A DNA stretch of 48,298 bases. Origin: Prevotellaceae bacterium UBA4301. Its GTDB lineage: Bacteria > Bacteroidota > Bacteroidia > Bacteroidales > Bacteroidaceae. The notes under the pieces are model-generated. The model made no database searches, was not told the DNA's origin, and saw nothing but the letters and a program-made list of their open reading frames with translations. A program made the translations under genes and the position numbers. This document shows positions 16,166 to 24,051 of this stretch, piece by piece; positions within the stretch are counted from its first letter, which is position 1; each line of letters starts with the position of its first letter. Location of the stretch: NCBI GenBank assembly GCA_002395775.1, contig DGUV01000037.1, forward strand, positions 1 through 48,298. The letters are read 5' to 3'.

Positions 16166-16918
16166 TCACTTTGCAACAGACATGAGGGCCTTCATGACGG
16201 CATCGAGCGAGATGGGAGTGTATTTCGAGGTTACCTCGGTGCGGGTCTCCCAGTCGGCATTCTGCTTGGGCCCGGCAAGGTCGAAGGTAGCCTTATAGCT
16301 CTTACCCTTGGCCTTGGAGGCAAAGGTAATGGTGCAGGGGAACTGGCCGTTGCCCAGCGGCTGCCAGTCGCTGTAGGTCCACTCCAGCAGGGGCGTGGGC
16401 GATTCTGGAGCCTCGCCCCAGAAGACACGTTGCAAAGCATCAAACGTGACACCAGCCTCCACGAGTGAGGGCACCTCGTCGTAGCGCACCCGACAGTAAC
16501 GCTTATTCAGGCGGTCAAGCACCAGGATGTAGTCGGGCGTAAGTTCCAGTGTGCCCACATTGAGGGTGAATATCATCGTGTAGGTGAGATTGAGCTGCAC
16601 CACCTCGTTGCGCTTCAGCCGATAGGTGCCACCCAGATTTATCCGCTTTCCTCCCGATTCCAGCGTCAGGTTCATCTTCGAAGTGAGTGCGCTGACATCG
16701 GTGCCCCTCTTCACTTCCTTGGACTTGTCTGCAGAGCCGGATTGCTTGTCGTCGGTTGGTTTCCTGTTGTCCTGCGAATCGCCGGGATAGACAATCTGCG
16801 AGGCACCCGTGGTGACATCCGCCTTGCGAGCAGCGTGTCTCGACGAGCGACAGCCGCTGAGGACAAGCATCAGTACGAGGGAGAAGAGCAATAGGAGATT
16901 TCTTTTCATATCATTCAT
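16166..16918 (-). CDS. DUF4292 lipoprotein
   Basis: A 250-residue protein with a type II signal peptide. The hydrophobic stretch LLLLFSLVLMLVLSGC ends in a lipobox, with Cys at about residue 22. A serine/lysine-rich linker leads to a beta-rich DUF4292 domain (e.g. LTYTMIFTLNVGTLELTPDYILVLDRLNKRYC). The fold is thought to resemble LolA/LppX lipid-binding proteins, so a role in lipid or lipoprotein handling at the envelope is possible but unproven. The start at 16918 overlaps the TPR gene stop as ATGA. A start at 16909-16914 (MKRN) is also possible. Confidence 0.85.
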   Translation of the reverse strand: MNDMKRNLLLLFSLVLMLVLSGCRSSRHAARKADVTTGASQIVYPGDSQDNRKPTDDKQSGSADKSKEVKRGTDVSALTSKMNLTLESGGKRINLGGTYRLKRNEVVQLNLTYTMIFTLNVGTLELTPDYILVLDRLNKRYCRVRYDEVPSLVEAGVTFDALQRVFWGEAPESPTPLLEWTYSDWQPLGNGQFPCTITFASKAKGKSYKATFDLAGPKQNADWETRTEVTSKYTPISLDAVMKALMSVAK

Positions 16919-18684
16919 TCTTTAACGTATTTCTTCAGTTTCAGTTTCCTGACCAGCACAGCGCTTTCGCTTCCCTTCTCGCGGGCAAGCGTCCAGTAGC
17001 GCACTGCCTGGTTGGCATCATTGTTCTGGGCATAGATGTCACCTGCATGCTCCAGCACATCGGCATGAACGTCCTCGTCGGCAAGCAGCACGCTGTCTGC
17101 AAGCGAGGGGGATATGACGCGGTCGATGTAGAAACGGGCCATCGTGTAATTGCCTTGCATGAAGAGCACCCAAGCATAGGTGTCGAGGTAGGTTTTGTTC
17201 AGCGGCTCTGCCTTTATGGCTCGGTAGGCCATGCGCTCGGCTTCGTCCAACCGCTCCTCGCGCAAGCTCAGATAGTAGGCATAGTTGTTGAGGCAGGCTG
17301 CGTGGTCGTCCTTATAGACCAGGCAACTGTCATATGCAGCAAAGGCTTCTGACGTTCGCTCCTCATCATAATAGAGTTCGCCCAGAATCTCATAGACGTC
17401 AGCTATCTGCTCGGGCTGCGTCCGCTCGTTCACTTGTTTCAGTCCGGCCTGCAGGGCTTCAATGGCCTGCTGGTTTTGCTTCATCTGCGACAGGGCAATG
17501 CCTAGATAATAGTGGTAGGTGATGGATTCGGGATGGCTGTTGATGCCCATGCGGCAGATTTCGGCCACCTGCTCCATGTCGCGCTGCCCCAGATAGTGAA
17601 CCAACAGGCGCGAGAGGGCATTCTCGTTGGCCGGGTCCACTGTAAGCAACTGGCGCATGGCCACGGTGATGCTGTCCTGACTGGCCTGAGTATGCATCAG
17701 GTAGGAGACACGAAGCGAATACATCAGTGGTGTGGGCGACAGGTGGATGAGGGTGTCGAGCGTGGTCATCACCACCTGCTTCTGTTCGGATTTGCCTTTC
17801 AGGTCGTCAATCAGCACGGCCACCATCTGGGCGCGGACCTCGTCGGGGGTGTCATGGCCGTAGAGCAACGAGTCACGTAGTGCCACCCGACGCTCTTGCT
17901 GACCCGTTCGGGCATAATAATCCATCATGGCCATGCGCAGTTCGGCATTCTGGGGGTCGGCCTGTGCCACGCTTTCGAAACAGCGGAGAGCCTCGTCGGG
18001 CTGGTCGTTCTCCAGGTATTGCTTGCCCATGATGAGAGGGATGCGCAAATCATAAGGCGACTCACGCTGCATCGATTTCAGCACTTCAAAAGCCTCGTCC
18101 TTGCGCCCCTGGTCGATGTAAAAGGCATACTTCTGCATACTGGTCTGCAGGGTGCGCCCCTCAAGAAGCTCTATGCGGTCGAGGGCACGGATGGCATCCT
18201 CCGTCTTACCTGTGCCCTTGTAGAGCTCCACCAATTGGTAGAGCACATCCGACCGACGAGTCTGCAACTCGGCCAGACGCTCCACAACGGGGATGGCCTT
18301 CTCATAGTCGTTCTGGGTCAGATAGGCCGCTGCCAACGATTGCACATACAGAGGGTTGCGGTCGTCAATCTCCGTCGCACGCTGAAAGAGAGCCGAGCCC
18401 ACGCTGTCCTCCCCATAGAAGAACTTCAGGTAGCCCATCTCATACAGTGCATCGGGGTCGTTGGGGTCAATGTCAAGACAATGTTGGAACAGGTCATGAG
18501 CCTCGCTCAGGTGACCAGTCATTTTCTGCTTGATGCCTTCCTGATAGAAATACGAAAGGCGGCGGGCATCAGTTGGTGCCAACAGCGTCCGTTGTACGGT
18601 TTTCTTCACCACCTTCTTGCGACGAGCCTCAGAAGGAAGAGCCAATATAAAAAGCAGGAAAAGAAGGAACAGCCTCTTCAACAC
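16915..18684 (-). CDS. secreted tetratricopeptide repeat protein
   Basis: A 589-residue protein with a signal peptide (LKRLFLLFLLFILALPSEA) and TPR helices over almost the whole mature length. Clear units are LSEAHDLFQHCLDIDPNDPD, NDYEKAIPVVERLAEL, DEALRCFESVAQADPQNAE and LDEAERMAYRAIKAEPLNK. It is expected in the periplasm as a scaffold for protein complexes. It is the middle gene of an operon with dut before and DUF4292 and EnvC-like genes after, an order I recognise as conserved in Bacteroidales. This suggests work in cell-envelope assembly or division. Confidence 0.9.
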   Translation of the reverse strand: MLKRLFLLFLLFILALPSEARRKKVVKKTVQRTLLAPTDARRLSYFYQEGIKQKMTGHLSEAHDLFQHCLDIDPNDPDALYEMGYLKFFYGEDSVGSALFQRATEIDDRNPLYVQSLAAAYLTQNDYEKAIPVVERLAELQTRRSDVLYQLVELYKGTGKTEDAIRALDRIELLEGRTLQTSMQKYAFYIDQGRKDEAFEVLKSMQRESPYDLRIPLIMGKQYLENDQPDEALRCFESVAQADPQNAELRMAMMDYYARTGQQERRVALRDSLLYGHDTPDEVRAQMVAVLIDDLKGKSEQKQVVMTTLDTLIHLSPTPLMYSLRVSYLMHTQASQDSITVAMRQLLTVDPANENALSRLLVHYLGQRDMEQVAEICRMGINSHPESITYHYYLGIALSQMKQNQQAIEALQAGLKQVNERTQPEQIADVYEILGELYYDEERTSEAFAAYDSCLVYKDDHAACLNNYAYYLSLREERLDEAERMAYRAIKAEPLNKTYLDTYAWVLFMQGNYTMARFYIDRVISPSLADSVLLADEDVHADVLEHAGDIYAQNNDANQAVRYWTLAREKGSESAVLVRKLKLKKYVKE

Positions 18685-18698
18685 AAATTCCCAATAAT

Positions 18699-18735
18699 TA
18701 CCGTTAACCGTTAAACATTACACGTTAACCTTTAC
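18699..18735. repeat. short direct repeats (CGTTAAC) before the TPR gene
   Basis: The gap between dut and the TPR gene holds imperfect repeats of CCGTTAA / CGTTAAC in an AT-rich context. It is one of several operon-internal gaps in this window filled with short repeats directly before a start codon. Confidence 0.5.
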
Positions 18736-19163
18736 AATCCCGTATGTCCAAATCCCCCTTCGCCCCGTTCGGTCTCGTCAAGCACCTCCACGGCCACCAA
18801 TTCAGGCTGCTCGTGGGGAGCAATGACCATCTGGGCAATGCGCTCGCCATCGTTGACGACAAAGGGGGTCTGGCTCAAATTCACCAGAATGATGCCCACC
18901 TCACCACGATAGTCGGCATCGATGGTTCCAGGCGTGTTCAGTACGGTCACCCCGTGCTTCAGGGCCAGACCGCTGCGGGGGCGCACCTGAGCCTCATAAC
19001 CTGCGGGCAAAGCTATGCGCAGACCCGTGGGAATGAGACGACGTTCGAGGGGTTGGAGTGTGATGGGCTCGTCAAGATTAGCACGCAAGTCCATGCCTGC
19101 CGACAGAGGGGTTTCGTAACGCGGAAGGGCGTGGTGAGACCCATTGATTATACGGATTTCCAT
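18732..19163 (-). CDS. dut: dUTP diphosphatase (dUTPase)
   Basis: A homotrimeric dUTPase that hydrolyses dUTP to dUMP and pyrophosphate, keeping uracil out of DNA and feeding dTMP synthesis. The 143 residues carry the five family motifs: AGMDLRA (22-28), PRSGLA, NTPGTIDADYRGE with the catalytic aspartate, GERIAQMV and the C-terminal arm RGEGGFGHTG that closes on the nucleotide. A -7-type box TATCTTTG (19187-19194, minus strand) lies just upstream. It is the first gene of the TPR/DUF4292/EnvC operon and is divergent from dgt, another dNTP-pool enzyme. Confidence 0.95.
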   Translation of the reverse strand: MEIRIINGSHHALPRYETPLSAGMDLRANLDEPITLQPLERRLIPTGLRIALPAGYEAQVRPRSGLALKHGVTVLNTPGTIDADYRGEVGIILVNLSQTPFVVNDGERIAQMVIAPHEQPELVAVEVLDETERGEGGFGHTGL

Positions 19164-19237
19164 AACATAACGCTTAAAATGCGCTCAAAGATAAGAAATA
19201 AATCTCAATTCGCAATTCACATTTCACAATTATTTCC

Positions 19238-19246
19238 TATTTTTGC
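19238..19246 (+). promoter_or_regulatory. -7 box of dgt, three bases before the start codon
   Basis: TATTTTTGC matches the Bacteroidota -7 element and is followed by only three bases before the dgt ATG. Since transcripts usually begin a few bases after this box, the dgt mRNA may have almost no leader. No good -33 TTTG is seen at 19-20 bases upstream, which lowers the confidence. Confidence 0.5.
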
Positions 19247-19249
19247 GTC

Positions 19250-20602
19250 ATGAAATGGGAACAACTTCTTTCTAACAAGCGATTTGGACAAGAAAAAGCG
19301 CTTCATCGCGAGGACGATCGCTCGGAATTCCAACGCGACTTCGACCGCCTCATTTTCTCGGCACCCTTCCGTCGATTGCAGAATAAGACACAGGTGTTTC
19401 CCCTGCCAGGGAGCATCTTCGTACACAACCGTCTGACTCACTCGCTGGAGGTCAGTTCCGTAGGACGCAGTCTGGGTAATGATGTCAGCCGTCAGTTGCT
19501 CGAACGCCATCCGCATCTGGCCAACACCCACCTTACTGAGATGGGGAGCATCGTCAGTGCTGCCTGTCTGGCCCACGACCTTGGCAACCCGCCATTCGGC
19601 CACAGCGGCGAGAGGGCCATCGGCAGCTATTTCAGCGAGGGCGACGGACAGAAGTACAGGACTCTTTTCTGCGATGAAACGGGAGATTCTCTCACGCCTG
19701 AGCAGTGGCAGGACATGATTCATTTCGAAGGTAATGCCAATGCTTTCCGCCTCCTCACTCACCACTTCCGCGGCCGACGGGAGGGTGGTTTTGTCATGAC
19801 CTATTCCACACTGGCCAGCATCGTCAAATACCCTTACTCCAGCACGCAAGCCTCCAAGAAGGGGAAATTCGGATTCTTCCAGGCTGAGAAAGAGGGATTC
19901 AACAAGATTGCTCGCGAACTGGGCATCAAGAAGGTGAAAACAGCCGATGGCAGTGAGCGCTTTGCCCGCTACCCGCTTGTCTATCTGGTGGAGGCTGCCG
20001 ACGACATTTGCTATCAGATAATGGACATCGAGGATGCTCACAAACTGAAAATCCTGACCACGGAAGAAACCCAGAAACTGCTCATTTCCTTCTTTGACGA
20101 AGAGAAGCAGCAGGAGGTTCGTGCCAGGCTGACGACGGTGGATGACGTAAACGAACAGGTGGTGTATCTGCGCAGCATAGCCATCGGTCTTCTCGAGTCA
20201 GAATGTGTGCGGGTGTTCCTCGACAACGAAGAGGCCATTCTGGACGGCAGATTCGAAGGGAGTCTCATCGACCACATCAGCGAACGCCCGGCACAGGCCT
20301 ACAAGACCTGCGTCAAGACGGCCGTCACAAAGATCTATCGGTCCCGACTCGTTGTTGACATCGAGATTGCGGGCCACAAGGTCATCACCCAACTGCTCGA
20401 CCTTATGCTGGATGCAGTGACACACTCCGACCGCACCTACTCAAAAATACTCATCAATCGGGTGAGCTCGCAGTATCAGATTGATGCCCCCACCCTGTAC
20501 GAACGCATGCTGGCCGTGCTCGACTACATCTCGGGCATGACCGATGTGTTCGCACTTGACCTTTATCGTAAAATTAATGGAATGAGCCTGGCCACCGTCT
20601 GA
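19250..20602 (+). CDS. dgt: dGTP triphosphohydrolase (dGTPase)
   Basis: An HD-superfamily enzyme that hydrolyses dGTP (or other dNTPs in relatives) to the nucleoside and triphosphate, adjusting the dNTP pool. The 450 residues contain the substrate-pocket RLQNKTQVF near 44-52, the HD metal site made of NRLTHSLEVS (H) and CLAHDLGNPPFGHSGE (HD), and D246 region EAADDICYQIMDIEDAH. The start is supported by the conserved N-terminus MKWEQLLSNKRFG. It is divergent from dut, and its stop is 12 bases from the end of the convergent glsB-type gene without a visible terminator. Confidence 0.93.
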   Translation: MKWEQLLSNKRFGQEKALHREDDRSEFQRDFDRLIFSAPFRRLQNKTQVFPLPGSIFVHNRLTHSLEVSSVGRSLGNDVSRQLLERHPHLANTHLTEMGSIVSAACLAHDLGNPPFGHSGERAIGSYFSEGDGQKYRTLFCDETGDSLTPEQWQDMIHFEGNANAFRLLTHHFRGRREGGFVMTYSTLASIVKYPYSSTQASKKGKFGFFQAEKEGFNKIARELGIKKVKTADGSERFARYPLVYLVEAADDICYQIMDIEDAHKLKILTTEETQKLLISFFDEEKQQEVRARLTTVDDVNEQVVYLRSIAIGLLESECVRVFLDNEEAILDGRFEGSLIDHISERPAQAYKTCVKTAVTKIYRSRLVVDIEIAGHKVITQLLDLMLDAVTHSDRTYSKILINRVSSQYQIDAPTLYERMLAVLDYISGMTDVFALDLYRKINGMSLATV

Positions 20603-20614
20603 GGACAGACAACT

Positions 20615-21601
20615 CTAAACCTTATAGAAAATACGGTGTGCTCCGTCGATAATCTTTACCAGTTCGGGATGCTCGGCAGCAAAGGTATCGATGTGACGCA
20701 TGCGCTTCTCTTGCAGGATTTCATCCACCGCAATCAGAATGCCCGTTTCCTCCACATCGCCAAAGCCGTCGTTGATGGCTGTACCAAAGAGTTTCATCGT
20801 CGGACTTAGACTCATGTAGGCATTCACCAAGGGAGGAATGTTGTAACCCAACTGACGCACTTCGCGGTTGAGGATGCGATAGTCCTTACGGAACTCATCC
20901 TCCGTGAACAAAGCCTTAAATACGGCAGGATCATGCTCCAAAACCAGCGGTTTCATCGGTTTTATTAGGTTGTCGGGGTCGGGGAAATGCTTCTGTAAGA
21001 AATAAAGAATCATGTCACGAGCCATACGGTCATAGGTGGGATACATCGTGAACTTACCGAACAAGTAGCGTACAGTTGGTTCGATTACCACCAACGCACC
21101 GAGTCCATCCCACAAGTTGTCGAGTGCATAGAGGGCTTTGGAACCCATGCGCGTGCTCTGATATTCAAGGGTTACAAAAGAGCGACCCAATTCTATGGTG
21201 TAAGGAGCATAGTCACGCATAAACTTCTCGCTGAAACGGAACATGTGACTCGTGGCCAGATGGGGCTGACCTGTTTCCGGGTCGATGGGCCAGTCCTTGC
21301 CCAAAAGGTAACGATAGCCACCAAGGATTTTCTCATGTTCGGGGTCCCATACGATGAGTTGCTTGTAGGGATGCTCACAGGTGTCAAACTCGTCAAGATC
21401 CATGGACTTGCCCGTACCACCGCCAGCATCGCGAAAAGCAATTTCACGCAACCGGCCAATCTCACGCAAGACATTGGGAGAGTCCTGCCAAGTGACAATA
21501 TATACCTCGTTGTTGCTCTTATTGGTGAAGCGCAGGCGCTTGTCTTCAGTCAGTTCCTGCCTTAGCACTTCACGCGGAATCCTTGCAATTATCTCCTCCA
21601 T
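20615..21601 (-). CDS. glsB: GNAT-type N-acyltransferase, probable glycine lipid synthase GlsB
   Basis: A 328-residue acyltransferase of the GNAT/OlsB-like type. In Bacteroides thetaiotaomicron the adjacent GlsB/GlsA pair makes glycine lipids: GlsB attaches a 3-hydroxy fatty acid to the glycine nitrogen, and GlsA esterifies the hydroxyl with a second fatty acid. Visible stretches are IGRLREIAFRDAGGGTG (about 48-64), KQLIVWDPEHEKILGGYRYLLG and TIELGRSFVTLEYQ, the usual acyl-donor region. It lies 4 bases after the GlsA-type gene, supporting this pairing. The assignment rests on family and neighbour, not on activity. Confidence 0.75.
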   Translation of the reverse strand: MEEIIARIPREVLRQELTEDKRLRFTNKSNNEVYIVTWQDSPNVLREIGRLREIAFRDAGGGTGKSMDLDEFDTCEHPYKQLIVWDPEHEKILGGYRYLLGKDWPIDPETGQPHLATSHMFRFSEKFMRDYAPYTIELGRSFVTLEYQSTRMGSKALYALDNLWDGLGALVVIEPTVRYLFGKFTMYPTYDRMARDMILYFLQKHFPDPDNLIKPMKPLVLEHDPAVFKALFTEDEFRKDYRILNREVRQLGYNIPPLVNAYMSLSPTMKLFGTAINDGFGDVEETGILIAVDEILQEKRMRHIDTFAAEHPELVKIIDGAHRIFYKV

Positions 21602-21605
21602 AATC

Positions 21606-22412
21606 CTACAGCTTATATACCTCCTGTTTTACAAATTCTGCCCATTTCATCGGGGTTCTCGACTTATCAAAAGTCTCCCAGGGTATGGGCTTTCCGATGA
21701 CCACTCGGTAGTGCTTGCCCCGACTGCGATACATCTCGTCGGGCAGCAGTGCCATGGCGAAGTTGGGCAGGCGGAAACGCTTGCAGAAATTGGCCACCCG
21801 ATAGAATCGGCTCGAGTTTTCTCCATAGAAATGGATGGGCACCACATCGTGATGGTGCTGACGGCTCTTTATCACGAACGTCTTCTGCCAAGGCAGGTCA
21901 CTGACGACACCATTCGTGCGTCGGCTACACAACCCTGCCGGGAACATGATGACATGGTTCTCGCCAGAGAAGATGCGCTCCACCATCTCCGGCAGATTGC
22001 GGGCCTGATTGCCTATCTTGTTGACTGGGACACACAAGGGGGCAAGGCCCTTGAGATTCATCAGGAAATCGTTGACCAGATACTTTATCTTCCCCTCATA
22101 GTGCTTGCCCAACACGGCGCCGAGCGTCACACCGTCGATGGCCCCGAGCGGATGGTTGCTGACAAACGTACAATAGCCCATGTCCTGAGCAGGCAAGTTT
22201 TCCTTTCCCTCGACATCGACCGTCACGCCCAGATACTCAATCACTCCCTGGCAGAAGTCCACTCCTTCGCGTCCCTGCCGTAGGTATTCGTTGATGAAGT
22301 CCTGATGGATAAGCCTCTTCAGCCATGCAAAAACAAAGCGAGGAACGAACCTCGACTTCTCGCCCATCCTTGTCCGGACAATAGCTTCGATGTCGATTTC
22401 CGTGAGGTTCAT
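21606..22412 (-). CDS. glsA: PlsC-like O-acyltransferase, probable GlsA
   Basis: A 268-residue acyltransferase of the lysophospholipid family, bound to the inner face of the cytoplasmic membrane. The catalytic motif is SNHPLGAIDG (about residues 90-99), with a later FPAGLCSRR block (about 157-165) for substrate binding. Next to the GNAT gene it fits the O-acyltransferase that completes glycine lipids. The ATG follows the stop of the small secreted protein with no gap (TAGATG), so the three genes form one operon behind the promoter at 22805-22836. Confidence 0.77.
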   Translation of the reverse strand: MNLTEIDIEAIVRTRMGEKSRFVPRFVFAWLKRLIHQDFINEYLRQGREGVDFCQGVIEYLGVTVDVEGKENLPAQDMGYCTFVSNHPLGAIDGVTLGAVLGKHYEGKIKYLVNDFLMNLKGLAPLCVPVNKIGNQARNLPEMVERIFSGENHVIMFPAGLCSRRTNGVVSDLPWQKTFVIKSRQHHHDVVPIHFYGENSSRFYRVANFCKRFRLPNFAMALLPDEMYRSRGKHYRVVIGKPIPWETFDKSRTPMKWAEFVKQEVYKL

Positions 22413-22781
22413 CTATTTTATACTGATGGTTCGGTTATTGATGCGGTATCGGCCTCGGGGCAGACCATTGAGCCAGTTGACACCCGGCGTCAGCTGCATG
22501 GCCAGATAGAGAGTGCCGCCCTGCTTGTAGATGGGGAGTATCTGTTCGTGTTTGGAACTGATACACAAGCTACGCCCCTTCACCGTAAGTTTCACGGGAT
22601 AGGCACTATGAGCCATGCGTCCCGTTGGCATTTCGCTCCAAGCCGAGGGGGTGGCCACGGAGAGGGTGTCCCTCGCTTGCCGGCGAATGTCCTGCCGGTC
22701 GGCCAAGGCCCAAGTGCTTGTCAGCATCAGACCGACAAGCAGCAAACGGCGGAATGAAAGACGAAATGTGGACATACGCAT
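22413..22781 (-). CDS. small secreted protein, DUF3244-like
   Basis: A 122-residue protein with a signal peptide (FRRLLLVGLMLTSTWALA, about 10-27) and a small beta-rich domain near the C-terminus (VKLTVKGRSLCISSKHEQ to RGRYRINNRTISIK) that resembles the DUF3244 type of Bacteroidales secreted proteins. The ending, a strand with RGRYRINN, recalls sorting-type tails but is too short to call. It directly precedes the two glycine-lipid acyltransferase genes without a gap. Function is unknown. A periplasmic or surface role tied to the lipids is only a guess. Confidence 0.7.
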   Translation of the reverse strand: MRMSTFRLSFRRLLLVGLMLTSTWALADRQDIRRQARDTLSVATPSAWSEMPTGRMAHSAYPVKLTVKGRSLCISSKHEQILPIYKQGGTLYLAMQLTPGVNWLNGLPRGRYRINNRTISIK

Positions 22782-22804
22782 TTAGCCAAATTACAACTTT
22801 AGCG

Positions 22805-22861
22805 CAAAAATACCACAAAAAAGGGGAAAGTGCAAATAAATTTGGTACAAAATTGCACTTT
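22805..22861 (-). promoter_or_regulatory. glycine-lipid operon promoter with inverted repeat
   Basis: On the minus strand TTTG (22833-22836) and TATTTTTG (22805-22812) are 20 bases apart, about 24 bases before the ATG of the small secreted protein. A perfect 9-bp inverted repeat, AAAGTGCAA (22827-22835) and TTGCACTTT (22853-22861), overlaps the -33 box, and a second small palindrome TGCAC-TTT-GTGCA sits at 22855-22867. This is a likely operator. The binding protein is unknown. Confidence 0.6.
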
Positions 22862-22871
22862 GTGCAGTTTC

Positions 22872-23981
22872 TTAGTCCTTTCGGGGCGAAAAGTCCTTCA
22901 TGTACTGGTCCAATGTGCCACCATCCAACTTCAGGAAACAGGAGCGCACAGTCTTCACAGAACCGAAACCGGCATCGAGACATTCGGTCAGGGTGGACAC
23001 TTGTCCGCGACGGATGCGGCGCTTCAGTTCCTCCAGCCGATAGCTGTTGATGTAGTCATGCACATTGTTGTAGCCCTGACTGCGCACACACTGCAGCAGC
23101 AAGTGACGGTTGATGCCCGTCTCACGACAAAGGATGTCACGGTTGAACGTGGAGTCGGTCCACGCCCCACTGTTGTTTTGCATCCAGAACTCCACACGTT
23201 GGAACCGCTGTCGGTTGGCCTCGTTGAAGTCCTCCTCGGCCTTGCGCAGCTCTTCGTCGGTAGGCGCCGTCTCCACTTCCTGGATGACGGGTTTAGGCAG
23301 TTCCAGTGCCGTGGTCTCCAGGGTGCGGAAGCAGAGGTAGAGGTTGAGCAGGGTGAAGATGATGACGTAGAGCATGATGAGCCGGGCGTCGTAGTCGATG
23401 GCTACGGCCAGATAGAAGATGACACTCATGCCCACCAACGTACTGTAACCCACCAGATAGCGGGGAAAATCGACATGCGTCAGCCTATGGGGCAGGCGGA
23501 AGATGTTACCGATGTACCAGAAACTGACCAACACCATGCCCAGCCGCATCATGAGGTCGCCCGAGAGCAGATGCTGGCGCAGCTCGCTCAGGTTGTGGAC
23601 AATCACGGGACGTGCGCCCAGCACCATGGCGCCGAAATAGACAAGGATGAGGGCAATGGCCGGCGAGGCGTACTTCCACATGCGTCCCCACTGCAGATAG
23701 CCGGGCATGGGAATGGAGAGGGGGTAGATACTCTGCAGATAACTGATGACCATCACCGCCATCAGGGCAAAGGGATGCAGCATGCCCGGCTCGCGCCCCG
23801 TGGCCACAGTGCGGCCAAAAAACGACATCACCAGCATGGCCACAGCAAAGATACCCATGATCCAGGCAATGGACAGATACTTAATCTGGTGACGGGCAAA
23901 CAGCGCCATTACCATGGTGATCACGAAGTGCGCCACACTGCCACACAGAAATATGATGAGAGTCGTTTCTGGTGAAATCAT
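22872..23981 (-). CDS. membrane-anchored AraC-family regulator
   Basis: A 369-residue protein with six or more hydrophobic helices in the first ~200 residues (TTLIIFLCGSVAHFVITMVMA onward) and an AraC-type double helix-turn-helix at the C-terminus (CRETGINRHLLLQCVRSQG, then EECLDAGF-like TLTECLDAGFGSVKTVRSCF). Such regulators sense a signal in or across the inner membrane. The ATG at 23981 is preferred over a TTG at 23996 because the promoter -7 box covers the extra codons. Gene and promoter are tightly packed against the terminator of the preceding gene. The target is unknown. Confidence 0.85.
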   Translation of the reverse strand: MISPETTLIIFLCGSVAHFVITMVMALFARHQIKYLSIAWIMGIFAVAMLVMSFFGRTVATGREPGMLHPFALMAVMVISYLQSIYPLSIPMPGYLQWGRMWKYASPAIALILVYFGAMVLGARPVIVHNLSELRQHLLSGDLMMRLGMVLVSFWYIGNIFRLPHRLTHVDFPRYLVGYSTLVGMSVIFYLAVAIDYDARLIMLYVIIFTLLNLYLCFRTLETTALELPKPVIQEVETAPTDEELRKAEEDFNEANRQRFQRVEFWMQNNSGAWTDSTFNRDILCRETGINRHLLLQCVRSQGYNNVHDYINSYRLEELKRRIRRGQVSTLTECLDAGFGSVKTVRSCFLKLDGGTLDQYMKDFSPRKD

Positions 23982-23984
23982 GGT

Positions 23985-24016
23985 GCAAAAATACAAAAAA
24001 GCGCCAACTCCACAAA
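23985..24016 (-). promoter_or_regulatory. AraC-gene promoter lying inside a terminator
   Basis: On the minus strand TTTG (24013-24016), 19 bases, then TATTTTTG (23986-23993) is a canonical promoter. The TTTG is in the loop of the terminator hairpin at 23995-24032, and the 19-base spacer contains the hairpin's 3' arm and T-run. The ATG at 23981 is three bases beyond TATTTTTGC, so the mRNA may be leaderless. Confidence 0.7.
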
Positions 24017-24032
24017 GAGTTAGCGCTTTTTT
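23995..24032 (-). terminator. intrinsic terminator of the PCMD/dockerin gene
   Basis: On the minus strand a 10-bp stem GCGCTAACTC / GAGTTGGCGC (one G-U pair) with a 6-base loop is followed by TTTTTT. On the plus strand the same pair is a mismatch, so it works better for the minus-strand gene that ends at 24052. Confidence 0.85.
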
Positions 24033-24051
24033 CGGCTCTTATACCTTATTC

